From: Desulfuromonas sp.
GTDB lineage: Bacteria > Desulfobacterota > Desulfuromonadia > Desulfuromonadales > BM103
NCBI GenBank assembly: GCA_012026975.1
Contig: VEPG01000093.1
Span: 1-64,000, forward strand
Reading direction: 5' to 3'
Length of the DNA: 64,000 bases
Part shown: positions 7,876-16,393 of the stretch, one piece after another
Position numbering within the stretch: position 1 is the stretch's first letter
How the letters are laid out: every line of letters starts with the position of its first letter
Notes under the pieces: generated by a model
Told to the model about the DNA's origin: nothing
The model's input: only the letters and a program-made list of their open reading frames with translations
Database searches by the model: none
Position numbers and translations under genes: made by a program

Positions 7876-9725
7876 TGCATCTCGTAGATCAGCAGGGCGC
7901 TACTGCCATCGCCGTATCCAAGTCCACCATGGGAAAACATGACCAGCATGACGATTTCCGGGGCGCCGTCGTTGTCGGCATCAGCCATGCGGAAGTCGCC
8001 CATATAGCCACCCTGCGGCTTGGTGCGCCAGCGCTCGACCAGCGAGTAGCCATCATAGGCCACCGCCTTGAGATGGCTGCTGTTGAAGGAGCGGAAGGCG
8101 CTGAAGTTACGGTTTCCTTCGTTGACCGGCACCAGCACCGTCCCTTCAGGTCCCGGCTCAAGGCGGGGAGAAATGAAAGCATAACGGGTAGCACCACCGG
8201 GAAGACCATCGGGACGTTCGAAGGAGGTTTCGGAACCACCGAAATAGTCGCTGCTCTCCCAGAGAACTCCGCCGGCCGGCTCCAAAACCTGCAGCTTGTC
8301 ATTAATGTTGAGCCTGGCAATCAACGGCCGGCCGGTCGTTTCGAACGGCTGCAAACCGGGAAGGCTCATCCCCTTGGGAAAATCCACGGGCGCACCGCGT
8401 TCCAGATGGTCGCCGCTACGCGTTACCCTAAAAATCGGCCCAGCCAGGTCCTGGTTGTAATTCTTCAGATCCTGGTTGAGATCCTGACCAAGCAGCACAT
8501 GGTCTTGATCCCCCAGTTTCATTTTTCGCAGGAAGTACGGCGCCGGCTTGACTACGGCGGCAAGCTGTCCGCCCTGCAGTTCAATGGCTATTGAACGGAG
8601 ATCATTGACCAGGGCCAGCGTTATGTACAGTTCCATGCGGCCGTTGCCATCAAGATCAACCCCTTCAAGATTCAGGGCGGCACCGGCAGACCCGAAGGAG
8701 TAATCGGCCATCGGCTCGAATTTGCCAGCGACGATGCGGGACACCACAACGCGGTCCCTGAAGCCGAGAGCGACCTCGTTTTTGCCGTCGCCGTCGAGAT
8801 CGCCGACCTCGACGCCGACCGGCTTTCCTTCCATGCGCGGGCCGTACCAGACCCCTTCACGGCTGTCCATCTGGCTGACGATCAGCCCGCCGCGACTGCT
8901 GCTGCCACTCCCCGCCAGAACCCCGCCTGGGCCTGGCGGTGAACTACTGGCGCCACCGAAGATTTTCGGCATCCAGGTCGAACCGCTGCCGCCGGGGAGA
9001 GTACCCGGGGTCGGCGCCGCCGCAGGACTGCCGGGGGTCACGATGCTGGCCCCGGCCGGGGCTGCCATGGCGGCGGCAGTCACTACCGCGACCTTCCCCG
9101 ATACCTGATCGGGACGGTAGAAACGCAGGGGCTGGAAAGCCTGATCCTTGACGCCGAGCCCCTTGTCGTTGAAAACGAAGATCAGCCCAGGTTCCATGTT
9201 CGGCACCGGGCGCGGCTGGTCGGGCTTCCCCGCCTGAGCGGCGGCATAGCTCTGCCAGTGCAGTTCCGGCAGCGCCCCCTGCAGTTGGGTGAAGACCCCT
9301 TCGCCGTCGCCGGAGTAATCCCAGAAGAGCGCCGGCAGCCCGGCAAAGCGCCGCGCCTCGTCCCCGGCCTTGAGATCGCCGGCGGCGCCGACCACCGTCG
9401 CATAGGAGTAGCCGGCCTTGACCTTGGTAACACGCAGCAGGGCGCGGGTCTCGTCGATGGAGCCGATCACCTTCTTGGTTACCGGATGGACCACCGGGGA
9501 TCCCTTGGTGACAACGACAAAGAGATCGCCGGCCTGCACGCCGCTCGCCGCATCGAGATCGATCAGCCATTCGCTGCCGGCAGGAGCCACCAGCGTCGCG
9601 GTCTTCACACCGAGATCGCGGGCCACGTCTTCCTTGAAACCGGCGAAGGCGGGGAGGACGAAAAGCAGGGTCACGGCCAAGGTCAATACCGCGGTTTTAA
9701 TCCATTCAGATCGACGACACATCAT
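7872..9725 (-). CDS. exported FG-GAP/VCBS repeat protein
   Basis: 617 residues with a signal peptide (WIKTAVLTLAVTLLFVLPAFA). The N-terminal third resembles a small exported domain (FKEDVARDLGVKTATLVAPAG). A low-complexity Gly/Pro/Ser linker follows around residues 230-290. The C-terminal half has calcium-binding FG-GAP/VCBS-type blades with Asp loops: DLDGDGKNEVALGF, DLDGNGRMELYITL and DADNDGAPEIVMLV. These fit a beta-propeller outside the cytoplasm. Function is not known; related proteins in Geobacter-type genomes are annotated only by the repeat. Start 9725 has GAGG 7 bp upstream; an in-frame ATG at 9755 lacks that support. Confidence 0.8.
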   Translation of the reverse strand: MMCRRSEWIKTAVLTLAVTLLFVLPAFAGFKEDVARDLGVKTATLVAPAGSEWLIDLDAASGVQAGDLFVVVTKGSPVVHPVTKKVIGSIDETRALLRVTKVKAGYSYATVVGAAGDLKAGDEARRFAGLPALFWDYSGDGEGVFTQLQGALPELHWQSYAAAQAGKPDQPRPVPNMEPGLIFVFNDKGLGVKDQAFQPLRFYRPDQVSGKVAVVTAAAMAAPAGASIVTPGSPAAAPTPGTLPGGSGSTWMPKIFGGASSSPPGPGGVLAGSGSSSRGGLIVSQMDSREGVWYGPRMEGKPVGVEVGDLDGDGKNEVALGFRDRVVVSRIVAGKFEPMADYSFGSAGAALNLEGVDLDGNGRMELYITLALVNDLRSIAIELQGGQLAAVVKPAPYFLRKMKLGDQDHVLLGQDLNQDLKNYNQDLAGPIFRVTRSGDHLERGAPVDFPKGMSLPGLQPFETTGRPLIARLNINDKLQVLEPAGGVLWESSDYFGGSETSFERPDGLPGGATRYAFISPRLEPGPEGTVLVPVNEGNRNFSAFRSFNSSHLKAVAYDGYSLVERWRTKPQGGYMGDFRMADADNDGAPEIVMLVMFSHGGLGYGDGSSALLIYEMQ

Positions 9726-9813
9726 GCAGGAACCTCGCAAAGATAGGGAATTCAAAAACCGTTACATATTAGCGCAAAAAAGCGGAGAAGCCGAGAGGAT
9801 TTTCTCGAGACGG

Positions 9814-9853
9814 TAATAAAGGGAAAGGCCGGACCTTGCGGCCCGGCCTTTCC
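9814..9853 (-). terminator. terminator of the porin gene
   Basis: 11-bp perfect stem GGAAAGGCCGG/CCGGCCTTTCC (9822-9832, 9843-9853) lying 25 bp after the porin stop. On the minus strand it is followed by CTTTATTA, a short T-rich tail. Confidence 0.7.
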
Positions 9854-9877
9854 GGTGTTGCCTGAGACGCGCGTTCC

Positions 9878-11290
9878 TTAGAACGGCACGTTGACCATCA
9901 GGTACGCCTTGTAGGTGGCGTCCGGATCGCCGGCGTCCGCCACACCATTTTTCGGCGCGGTGTTGTCATAGAAGTTGCCGTAGTCAGCATAGGAGAGGTT
10001 CAGGCTGACGTCGACCTTTTCGAAGTACTTCTTGCCGATGCGGGCAGCGGCTTCCCAGCCGAGGGTCTTGCCTTCGGCGTCATCAACATTGTCGTCATTC
10101 ACGTCGTCGGTCACGGCGCGGAAGTAGCCGGCGCCCCAGTTCAGGTACATGTCGCTCGGCAGCTTGTGGTTACCGCTGGCCACCAGGGCCATGAGGCCGA
10201 AACCATTGTACACGGCATCATTGAACGCATAGCGCTCTTTACCGTAGTTGCAGACAAACTTGTCAACCAGGAACTGCATCAGGTTCTCGTTCGCGAACTC
10301 GTACTGGCCGAAGTTGCCGTACCACTGGTCGACATCGTTTTCGTCCTTGTCGGCGCTCACATAGATGGCGCGCAGGCCGACATCGCCGTTGTCCAGTTTC
10401 ATGGCGCCCTTGACGCTGGCCATATAAGCCTTACCGTCGGCGCTGTCGCTCACGGTGCCGTTGTCGTACTTAACTTCGAGGTCCTGATAGACCGCGAAGC
10501 CGCTCAGGCCGAAGGAGCCGAATTTCGCGTCGGCGTTCAGGCCGTAGTAGAACACTTCCGCACTCCAGTCGTCGACGCCAAGGGCGGCAAAGGAGGGATC
10601 CCAAAGTTGGCTGCGATAGTTTTCCACGTTCGCGGTGCCGGCAAGTTGATCCACGGCATTGACGTCGAGGAAATAAATGCTGGCGCCGACTTTGACGTCA
10701 TCGCTGACCTTCTGGCTCACGGCTACGCCGTACAGGTCGGTATCATCATAATCCCTGGAATCGCCCTCATAAAATTTCGAGTAGATGACGTTCAGGCCGG
10801 TGGCGCCCATCTTGTGGTTCAAGTTGATACCAGCCATATCATGGTTGAACACCATGCCTTCGTAATTGTCGGCCAGACCAATGACACCGATCTGGGCGGT
10901 GGTGTCGCCGGATTTCAGGTCGAGGTAGGCGTTCTTGGTCTCGACGTTGACGCTGTCGGCGCCGAGCTGGCCGCCAGTGCCGGTGCTGGTGCCGTTGCCC
11001 CACACGGTGTCGATCTCGCCGAACCATACGACGGCAACGTTGTCGTTAAGGCTGTAGGTGGCCTTCAGACGCAGGCGCTGGTCGATCAGCGAGCGGGTGT
11101 CGCCGTCTTCGTCCTCACCCTTGGTGAAGGCATCAGCGCGGCCATCACCGGTCAAATTGCCGCCACTACGCACTTCGCCCGAATAGCCCATCAAACGATA
11201 GTAGCCATTCAGCTTGAACTCGGCCAGAGCCGGGGTGGCGACGGCCAGGATCAGACCGATCGCCAAGAGAATACGGGTTGTTTTACTCAC
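9878..11290 (-). CDS. outer-membrane porin (homotrimeric type)
   Basis: About 470 residues with a signal peptide (ILLAIGLILAVATPALA). A beta-barrel-like body follows, rich in Gly, Asp, Tyr and Asn with alternating hydrophobic strands. It ends in the outer-membrane sorting signal KAYLMVNVPF, with a C-terminal Phe. The EFKLNGYYRLMGY start of the mature protein and the acidic DGDTRSLIDQRLRLKATY segment match the family annotated as outer membrane homotrimeric porin in delta-proteobacteria. It would allow passive uptake of small solutes. The GTG start at 11290 follows AGGAGG by 5 bp. The next gene upstream is a small lipoprotein, 84 bp away, and both sit behind a sigma-54 promoter. Confidence 0.88.
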   Translation of the reverse strand: MSKTTRILLAIGLILAVATPALAEFKLNGYYRLMGYSGEVRSGGNLTGDGRADAFTKGEDEDGDTRSLIDQRLRLKATYSLNDNVAVVWFGEIDTVWGNGTSTGTGGQLGADSVNVETKNAYLDLKSGDTTAQIGVIGLADNYEGMVFNHDMAGINLNHKMGATGLNVIYSKFYEGDSRDYDDTDLYGVAVSQKVSDDVKVGASIYFLDVNAVDQLAGTANVENYRSQLWDPSFAALGVDDWSAEVFYYGLNADAKFGSFGLSGFAVYQDLEVKYDNGTVSDSADGKAYMASVKGAMKLDNGDVGLRAIYVSADKDENDVDQWYGNFGQYEFANENLMQFLVDKFVCNYGKERYAFNDAVYNGFGLMALVASGNHKLPSDMYLNWGAGYFRAVTDDVNDDNVDDAEGKTLGWEAAARIGKKYFEKVDVSLNLSYADYGNFYDNTAPKNGVADAGDPDATYKAYLMVNVPF

Positions 11291-11374
11291 GTTTACCTCC
11301 TGAATATCATGGGTTGTGGGTTGCGATGCGCCGGCCCCTTTGCCGGGCACCCGATCAACTCTACAGCTCGCAAA

Positions 11375-11515
11375 TTAGGGTTGGCTCGGAGCGTCGAACT
11401 CGTAGCCACAGGCCGGGCACTTGGTCCGTACCTTATCCTTGCCCCCGGTCGCCGCGCAGGCCGCCAGGGAGAGGGCCAAAAGACCCACCATCAGCAAGGA
11501 AACCAGCTTCTTCAT
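11375..11515 (-). CDS. small lipoprotein with a CPxCG zinc-ribbon-like knuckle
   Basis: 46-residue precursor whose signal peptide ends in the lipobox LAAC, so the mature lipoprotein is only about 25 residues. The mature part contains KCPACGYEFDAP, with a CxxC knuckle. It starts at ATG 11515 with GGAGGTGACGTA before it, a strong ribosome binding site. It is the first gene of the porin transcript. A single CxxC could bind metal or stay redox-active; its role is not known. Size and position suggest a porin-linked envelope factor (inference). Confidence 0.75.
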   Translation of the reverse strand: MKKLVSLLMVGLLALSLAACAATGGKDKVRTKCPACGYEFDAPSQP

Positions 11516-11610
11516 TACGTCACCTCCTTTCCCGGTATTTGTGTTGCCGTCCAGCAATCCGCGGCCACCGGGCCGTGCGGAAAAATATCAAAATACCGTT
11601 CTGAATTAAC

Positions 11611-11625
11611 GCAATATTGGTGCCA
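11611..11625 (-). promoter_or_regulatory. sigma-54 promoter of the lipoprotein-porin operon
   Basis: On the minus strand TGGCAC, 5 bp (CAATA), TTGC match the -24/-12 consensus exactly. The start of transcription would be near 11600, about 85 nt before the lipoprotein ATG. An imperfect dyad with TTGTTG and CAACAA arms lies at 11732-11754, about 143 bp upstream, where an enhancer-binding activator could sit. Confidence 0.7.
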
Positions 11626-11731
11626 ACACCCGGTGCCTTGCCAATCTTAGCGAAACTACTTGAAAATTCCAACCTTTTTCGGCCCGACCCGGTTAATCCC
11701 GCATGCGACGCGACCCGGAATTCTTAATCTT

Positions 11732-11754
11732 TTGTTGCGGATGCGCCACAACAA
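11732..11754. promoter_or_regulatory. TTGTTG-N11-CAACAA dyad, possible activator site
   Basis: Inverted repeat TTGTTG (11732-11737) and CAACAA (11749-11754) with extra inner GG/CC pairing. It lies about 143 bp upstream of the predicted sigma-54 transcription start and outside coding sequence. Confidence 0.4.
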
Positions 11755-11778
11755 GTGTGGCTTATCGGCAACGGTCGA

Positions 11779-11794
11779 CTGTGCGAAAGCACAG
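11779..11794 (-). terminator. hairpin after the TlpA-like gene
   Basis: 6-bp stem CTGTGC/GCACAG with a 4-nt loop, 9 bp after the stop codon of the TlpA-like gene. There is no T-run, so it is only a weak terminator candidate. Confidence 0.3.
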
Positions 11795-11802
11795 CGCAGG
11801 GG

Positions 11803-12303
11803 CTACAACGCCCCCTCGACGATCTTTTTGATCTCCGCCGCCGGGAGGATGGTGGCGGCAGCGCCATTGTCGTAGCGGACCTTCTGCTCCCGATCGACCA
11901 CCAGCAGGCGCGGGATCAGGTAGATGCCGTAACCCCGGTAGACATCCATGTCGTCGTCGACCAGGATGTGATGCGCCATCGGGAAGCTCTTCCCCTCGAA
12001 ATAGCGGGTGATCATCTCCGGGCTGTCCTGCAGGAAGACCTCGACCAGGACAACGTTCTTCTCTTTGAGAAAGTCGCCGATGGCGGCGAGTTCCCGCGAC
12101 AGCTGGCCACAGCTTGGGCACCAGGTGGTGGCCAGTTTGAGAATGACTACCTTCCCCTTGAAATCGGCGAGGCTGACGCTCTTGCCGTCAAGGGTCTTCA
12201 GGGTGAAGCCGGGGGCCGGCTTGCCGACCTCGATCGCCCCGGCCAGAACCGGGAGCAGCACGAAGCCCAACAGGATGCAAAAGAGCAGGAATTGTTTGCG
12301 CAT
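11803..12303 (-). CDS. TlpA/ResA-like thiol-disulfide oxidoreductase
   Basis: 166-residue exported thioredoxin-fold protein. Signal peptide MRKQFLLFCILLGFVLLPVLAGA is followed by the AhpC/TSA-like opening VGKPAPGFTLKTLDGKSVSL. The active-site motif is TTWCPSCGQLSREL (CPSC). Later IPRLLVVDREQKV contains the cis-proline region. Such proteins keep periplasmic cysteines reduced, for example during cytochrome c maturation. The substrate is unknown. I chose ATG 12303 because a TTGACA-17-TAAATT promoter ends just upstream and leaves room for only a 14-nt leader. The longer frame from TTG 12345 would start inside the promoter. Confidence 0.85.
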   Translation of the reverse strand: MRKQFLLFCILLGFVLLPVLAGAIEVGKPAPGFTLKTLDGKSVSLADFKGKVVILKLATTWCPSCGQLSRELAAIGDFLKEKNVVLVEVFLQDSPEMITRYFEGKSFPMAHHILVDDDMDVYRGYGIYLIPRLLVVDREQKVRYDNGAAATILPAAEIKKIVEGAL

Positions 12304-12323
12304 AAATTTAAAACACCGTGCTA

Positions 12324-12352
12324 AATTTATTTGGCGACACTTCAAATGTCAA
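12324..12352 (-). promoter_or_regulatory. sigma-70 promoter of the TlpA-like gene
   Basis: On the minus strand TTGACA (12347-12352), 17-bp spacer, TAAATT (12324-12329). This near-consensus promoter has predicted transcription start near 12317. Confidence 0.7.
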
Positions 12353-12436
12353 CGAAAAACTGTGCAAATGCACACCGCCAAAAGCTTTCTTTGGTAAAAT
12401 TAATTTTTCAAACGATTTTATATTTTACCAACATCG

Positions 12437-12536
12437 TTTACCGCAGAGGACGCGTAGGAAAACCCGAGGGGAAAGCAATATCTGCTTTGTCCCCTATGAT
12501 ATTGAAAGAACTTCCTCTGCTCTCTCTGCGGTCAAA
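12437..12536. repeat. ACCGCAGAG-type inverted repeat element, copy 2
   Basis: The left arm ACCGCAGAGGACGCGTAGG starts at 12439. The right arm, read in reverse, is ACCGCAGAGAGAGCAGAGG. About 55 bp separate the arms, with no coding potential. It shares the arm consensus with the element at 5091-5172. Confidence 0.6.
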
Positions 12537-12544
12537 ACTTTTAT

Positions 12545-12967
12545 CTACTTATGTTCACCCGGTTCGCACAGCTCCGTCAAGACCCCCCCGCTCGCCTTCG
12601 GATGGAGGAAGGCGATGCGGGTATGGTGGGCGCCGAGGCGCGGGGTCTCGTCGATCAGCCGTACCCCCTGCCCCTTGAGGCTGGCGAGGCGTCCCTCCAA
12701 CCCGTCGACCTGGTAGGCGAGGTGATGGATGCCGGGACCGTTCTTTTCCAGGAATTTCGCCACCGGCGAGTCCGGGGCGGTCGGCTCGAGCAGTTCGATC
12801 CGGCTCTCGCCGATCACCAGAAACGCCACCTTGACCTTCTGCTCCTCGACCACTTCGGCTCCCTCGAACTCCAGCCCGAGCACATCGCGGTAAAAAGGGA
12901 GGGCTTCGTCGATGCTGGTCACGGCGATACCGATATGACTGATCTTCTTGGGCATGATGGTAGGCAT
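12545..12967 (-). CDS. mce: methylmalonyl-CoA epimerase
   Basis: 140-residue glyoxalase/VOC-fold enzyme that swaps (S)- and (R)-methylmalonyl-CoA, linking propionyl-CoA carboxylase to the mutase. The metal ligands of the family are visible: His in ISHIGIAV, His in GIHHLAYQV and Glu in GVLTELCE. GPGIHHLAY is a hallmark. It lies downstream of meaB and the mutase on the same strand, separated by a repeat element. ATG 12967 and ATG 12955 are both possible; neither has a strong ribosome binding site. Function is confident from motifs and neighbours. Confidence 0.93.
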   Translation of the reverse strand: MPTIMPKKISHIGIAVTSIDEALPFYRDVLGLEFEGAEVVEEQKVKVAFLVIGESRIELLEPTAPDSPVAKFLEKNGPGIHHLAYQVDGLEGRLASLKGQGVRLIDETPRLGAHHTRIAFLHPKASGGVLTELCEPGEHK

Positions 12968-13007
12968 CTTTCGTTAAGGTTATATGACGTTCATGTTAAA
13001 TTTTTTC

Positions 13008-13056
13008 GTAGGGGCGGCGCTTGCTCGGCTCTGGGCGCGGCAAGCAGCGCCCCTAC
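13008..13056. repeat. GTAGGGGCG inverted repeat, copy 3
   Basis: 49-bp element, GTAGGGGCG to CGCCCCTAC. Read on the minus strand it starts with the TAG that ends meaB, and is almost the same as copy 1 (GCTGCTTGCCGCGCCC in both). Confidence 0.8.
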
Positions 13057-14033
13057 ATTCCTCTGCGAAACATCTCCAGCAACCGCCTGGCCGCGGCCCC
13101 CGGCGTGGTGACGCCGGATGCCACGCTCTCCTGCAGCTGTGGAAGAAGGGCTTCGACCTTGGGATGGCGCAGGAACGTCTCTTTGAGGTCGTCCATCAGC
13201 AGCGTCCACATCCAGTCGCTGTTCTGCAGGGCACGCTTCTCGGCAAACTCGCCGCTTTGCTGCATGGCCTGTCGGAAGCACGTGATCGTCTCCCACACCT
13301 CGCTGATCCCTTCGCGCTGCAGGGCGCTGCACAGCAGCACCGGCACCTGCCAGTTGGGACTCTTCGGGGCGGTCATGTGCAGGGCGTTGGCGCACTGCTG
13401 GCGGGCCAGGTCGGCGCGCTGGCGGTTCTCCCCTTCGGCCTTGTTGACCAGGATCGCGTCGGCGATCTCCATGACGCCGCGTTTGATCCCCTGCAGCTCA
13501 TCGCCGGCGTTGGGGAGCTGCAGCAGGAGGAAGAAATCGACCATCGAGGCGACGGTGATCTCCGACTGGCCGACGCCGACCGTTTCGACGATGATCACAT
13601 CATAGCCGGCCGCTTCGCAGATCAGCATGGTCTCGCGGGTCTTGCGCGCCACCCCGCCGAGGGTGTCGCCGGCCGGCGACGGGCGAATGAAGGCCCGGTC
13701 GTCGCGAGACAGCTCCTCCATGCGGGTCTTGTCGCCGAGGATGCTCCCGCCGGAGCGTTGCGAAGAGGGGTCGACGGCCAGCACCGCCACCTTGTGGCCA
13801 CAGCCGGTCAGGTGCAGGCCGAAGGACTCGATGAAGGTGCTCTTCCCCGCCCCCGGCACCCCGGAGATGCCGATGCGGATGGCCTTGCCGGTGTCAGGGA
13901 GGAGGTCGTCGAGCAGGGTGGTGGCGGCGAGGGAGTGATCAAGGTTGCGGCTCTCGACCAGGGTAATCGCCTTGGCCAGGGCCCGGATGTTGCCGGCACG
14001 CACGCCGGCGGCGAGTTCGTGGAGGATGGTCAT
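13053..14033 (-). CDS. meaB: methylmalonyl-CoA mutase-associated GTPase MeaB
   Basis: 326-residue G3E-type GTPase that chaperones adenosylcobalamin loading and protects methylmalonyl-CoA mutase. Visible motifs are the P-loop GVPGAGKST, the Walker B region VDPSSQRSGGSILGDKTRM typical of MeaB, VETVGVGQSE, and the guanine-specificity motif NKAEG. It lies 70 bp downstream of the mutase. The TAG stop is the first TAG of a GTAGGGGCG repeat. The C-terminal helical part used for dimerisation seems complete. Confidence 0.95.
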   Translation of the reverse strand: MTILHELAAGVRAGNIRALAKAITLVESRNLDHSLAATTLLDDLLPDTGKAIRIGISGVPGAGKSTFIESFGLHLTGCGHKVAVLAVDPSSQRSGGSILGDKTRMEELSRDDRAFIRPSPAGDTLGGVARKTRETMLICEAAGYDVIIVETVGVGQSEITVASMVDFFLLLQLPNAGDELQGIKRGVMEIADAILVNKAEGENRQRADLARQQCANALHMTAPKSPNWQVPVLLCSALQREGISEVWETITCFRQAMQQSGEFAEKRALQNSDWMWTLLMDDLKETFLRHPKVEALLPQLQESVASGVTTPGAAARRLLEMFRRGM

Positions 14034-14051
14034 TTAGGTATCAAAACCAGT

Positions 14052-14079
14052 GTAGGGGCACGGCGCGCCGAGCCCCAAC
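14052..14079. repeat. GTAGGGGCA repeat, copy 4 (degenerate)
   Basis: Begins GTAGGGGCACGGCGCGCCG, then GAGCCCCAAC. It is the same core as the perfect palindrome of copy 9 at 49401 with a decayed right end. It lies in the gap between mutase and meaB. Confidence 0.6.
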
Positions 14080-14102
14080 AGGATCATTCGCGATCAGCAC
14101 GA

Positions 14103-16247
14103 TTATTTCCGCTTTTCCTCGATCGCATCCAGCGTCTGGGTGGCGGAGGTGACGATCGGCGTGCCGGGACCAAAGATGCGGGCGGCCCCGGCGGCCGACA
14201 GGGCTTCGTAATCCTGCCGGGGGATGACGCCACCGCAGACCACGACGATCTCCTCGGCACCAAGGCGCTTCAACTCCGCGACCAGCTGCGGCACCAGCGT
14301 CTTGTGGCCGGCGGCGAGGCTGGAGACGCCGACCACGTGGACGTCGTTCTCCACCGCCATCCTGGCGGCCTCTTCCGGGGTCTGGAAGAGCGGGCCGACA
14401 TCGACGTCGAAGCCGGCATCGGCATAGGCGGTGGCCACCACCTTGGCGCCGCGATCGTGGCCGTCCTGCCCCATCTTGGCGACGAGGATGCGCGGCCGGC
14501 GCCCCTCGCGGGCGGCAAAGGCGGCGATGCGCTGCTTCAGTTCCGAGAAATTGCTGTCGCTCTCGACCACGGCTCCGTAAGCTCCCGAGACCAGCTTGAT
14601 GTCCGCCTTGTGGCGGCCGAAGACCGCTTCCATGGCGTCGGAGATCTCACCCAGGCTGGCACGCTGGCGCGCCGCCGCGACACACAGCCCCAGCAGGTTC
14701 TCCTGCTCATTCTGGCATGCCGCGGTGATGGCGGCAAGCGCCTGTCGGCAGGCGGCCTCATCGCGGGTGGCGCGCATCTTTTTCAGGCGGGCGATCTGCG
14801 ACTCGCGCACCGCGGTGTTGTCGACTTCCAGCACCTCGATGGAAGCCTCTTCCTTGAGGCGATACTTGTTGACGCCGACGATGACGTCGCGCCCGGAGTC
14901 GATGGCCGCCTGCTTGCGCGCCGCCGATTCCTCGATGCGCAGTTTGGGCATCCCCGACTCGATCGCCTTGGTCATGCCGCCGAGCGCTTCGACTTCACTG
15001 ATGATCGTGCGCGCCTCGGCGACCAGGGCGGCGGTCAGCGACTCGACGTAGTAGGAGCCGGCCAGCGGATCGACCACTTTGGTGATGCCGGTTTCTTCCT
15101 GGATCACCAATTGGGTATTGCGGGCGATGCGCGCCGAATGGTCGGTGGGGAGCGCAATCGCCTCATCCAGCGCATTGGTGTGCAGCGACTGGGTGCCGCC
15201 AAGGACGGCGGCCAGCGCCTCGATGGTGGTGCGGATCACGTTGTTGTAGGGATCCTGCTCGGTCAGCGACCACCCCGAGGTCTGGCAGTGGGTGCGCAGC
15301 GCCAGCGACTTGGCACTCTTCGGCTCGAAGCGCTGCATCAGCTCCGCCCACAGCAGGCGCGCGGCGCGCAGCTTGGCGGCTTCCATGAAGAAGTTCATGC
15401 CGATGCCGAAGAAGAACGACAGGCGCGGGGCAAAGGCATCGACGTCCAGCCCGCGGGCGGTGGCGGTCTTGACGTACTCGAGACCGTCGGCCAGAGTGAA
15501 GGCCAGCTCCAGGGCGTTGTTGGCCCCGGCCTCCTGGATATGGTAGCCGGAGATCGAGATCGAGTTGAAGCGCGGCATGTGCTTGCTGGTGTACTCGATG
15601 ATGTCGGCGATGATCCGCATCGACGGCGCCGGCGGGTAGATATAGGTGTTGCGAACCATGAACTCCTTGAGGATGTCGTTCTGGATCGTTCCGGCCAGCT
15701 GCTCCTGGGTCACCCCCTGCTCCTCGGCGGCGACGATGTACATCGCCAGGATCGGCAGCACCGCCCCGTTCATGGTCATCGACACCGAGACGTCCTGCAG
15801 CGGGATGCCGCCGAAGAGGATCTTCATGTCCTCGACCGAGTCGATCGCGACGCCAGCCTTGCCGACGTCGCCGACCACGCGCGGGTGGTCGGAATCATAG
15901 CCGCGGTGGGTGGCCAGGTCGAAGGCCACCGACAGTCCCTGCTGGCCGGCGGCCAGGTTGCGGCGGTAGAAGGCGTTGGACTCCTCGGCGGTGGAGAAGC
16001 CGGCGTACTGGCGCACGGTCCAGGGCCGCCCGGCATACATGGTCGCCATCGGCCCGCGGGTGAAGGGCGGCAGCCCGGGGAGGGTGCCGAGGGTTTCGAG
16101 TTGCTCCAGGTCGGTGGCGGTGTAGAGCGGTTTGACCGTGATCCCCTCGGGGGTCTCCCAGTTGAAGCGCGCCAGGCTGTCGCTCTTGCACTCCTTCTTG
16201 GCCGCTGCTTCCCACTCTGCCATGGTGGGTTTTTTGAAGGTGGACAT
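14103..16247 (-). CDS. scpA: methylmalonyl-CoA mutase, single-chain
   Basis: 714-residue adenosylcobalamin enzyme that interconverts (R)-methylmalonyl-CoA and succinyl-CoA. The large catalytic barrel holds the mutase signature ([19 protein letters not shown] and the [12 protein letters not shown] block). The C-terminal B12-binding domain has the DxHxxG ligand motif as [10 protein letters not shown], followed by GVSSLAAGH and GGVIPRQDY. Catalytic and cobalamin domains are in one chain, as in the E. coli Sbm and human enzymes. ATG 16247 has AAGGA about 9 bp upstream; ATG 16295 would put the N terminus inside a repeat element. MeaB and epimerase follow. Confidence 0.96.
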   Translation of the reverse strand: MSTFKKPTMAEWEAAAKKECKSDSLARFNWETPEGITVKPLYTATDLEQLETLGTLPGLPPFTRGPMATMYAGRPWTVRQYAGFSTAEESNAFYRRNLAAGQQGLSVAFDLATHRGYDSDHPRVVGDVGKAGVAIDSVEDMKILFGGIPLQDVSVSMTMNGAVLPILAMYIVAAEEQGVTQEQLAGTIQNDILKEFMVRNTYIYPPAPSMRIIADIIEYTSKHMPRFNSISISGYHIQEAGANNALELAFTLADGLEYVKTATARGLDVDAFAPRLSFFFGIGMNFFMEAAKLRAARLLWAELMQRFEPKSAKSLALRTHCQTSGWSLTEQDPYNNVIRTTIEALAAVLGGTQSLHTNALDEAIALPTDHSARIARNTQLVIQEETGITKVVDPLAGSYYVESLTAALVAEARTIISEVEALGGMTKAIESGMPKLRIEESAARKQAAIDSGRDVIVGVNKYRLKEEASIEVLEVDNTAVRESQIARLKKMRATRDEAACRQALAAITAACQNEQENLLGLCVAAARQRASLGEISDAMEAVFGRHKADIKLVSGAYGAVVESDSNFSELKQRIAAFAAREGRRPRILVAKMGQDGHDRGAKVVATAYADAGFDVDVGPLFQTPEEAARMAVENDVHVVGVSSLAAGHKTLVPQLVAELKRLGAEEIVVVCGGVIPRQDYEALSAAGAARIFGPGTPIVTSATQTLDAIEEKRK

Positions 16248-16283
16248 GAAATGAGAATCCTTTCGGATGTATTGATTGCAAAC

Positions 16284-16332
16284 GTAGGGGCGCAATTGAT
16301 TGCGCCCTGGGCGTGATCAATCACGCCCCTAC
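16284..16332. repeat. GTAGGGGCG inverted repeat, copy 5
   Basis: 49-bp element between the mutase and XRE genes, GTAGGGGCG to CGCCCCTAC, with ATTGATTGCGCCC and GTGATCAATCACGCC arms. It differs at about four positions from copy 8 at 28225-28273, so the two are a subfamily. Confidence 0.85.
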
Positions 16333-16393
16333 ATAAACCACAAATACAATTTGGCGTAAGGGCGTAGATGCACCCCGGGCGGACGCCGTACCT

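Noticed and set aside
10166-11650. 494-codon plus-strand frame over the porin region
   Set aside because: Antisense to the porin, which has a signal peptide, a strong ribosome binding site and a C-terminal Phe.
12984-16316. Very long plus-strand open frame (1,110 codons) opposite meaB and methylmalonyl-CoA mutase
   Set aside because: It is the antisense shadow of two clear genes in GC-rich sequence; its translation is His/Arg/Gly-rich with no domain or ribosome binding site.
16248-16393. Cobalamin riboswitch before methylmalonyl-CoA mutase
   Set aside because: The gap is short and mostly occupied by a GTAGGGGCG repeat; no B12-box was seen.
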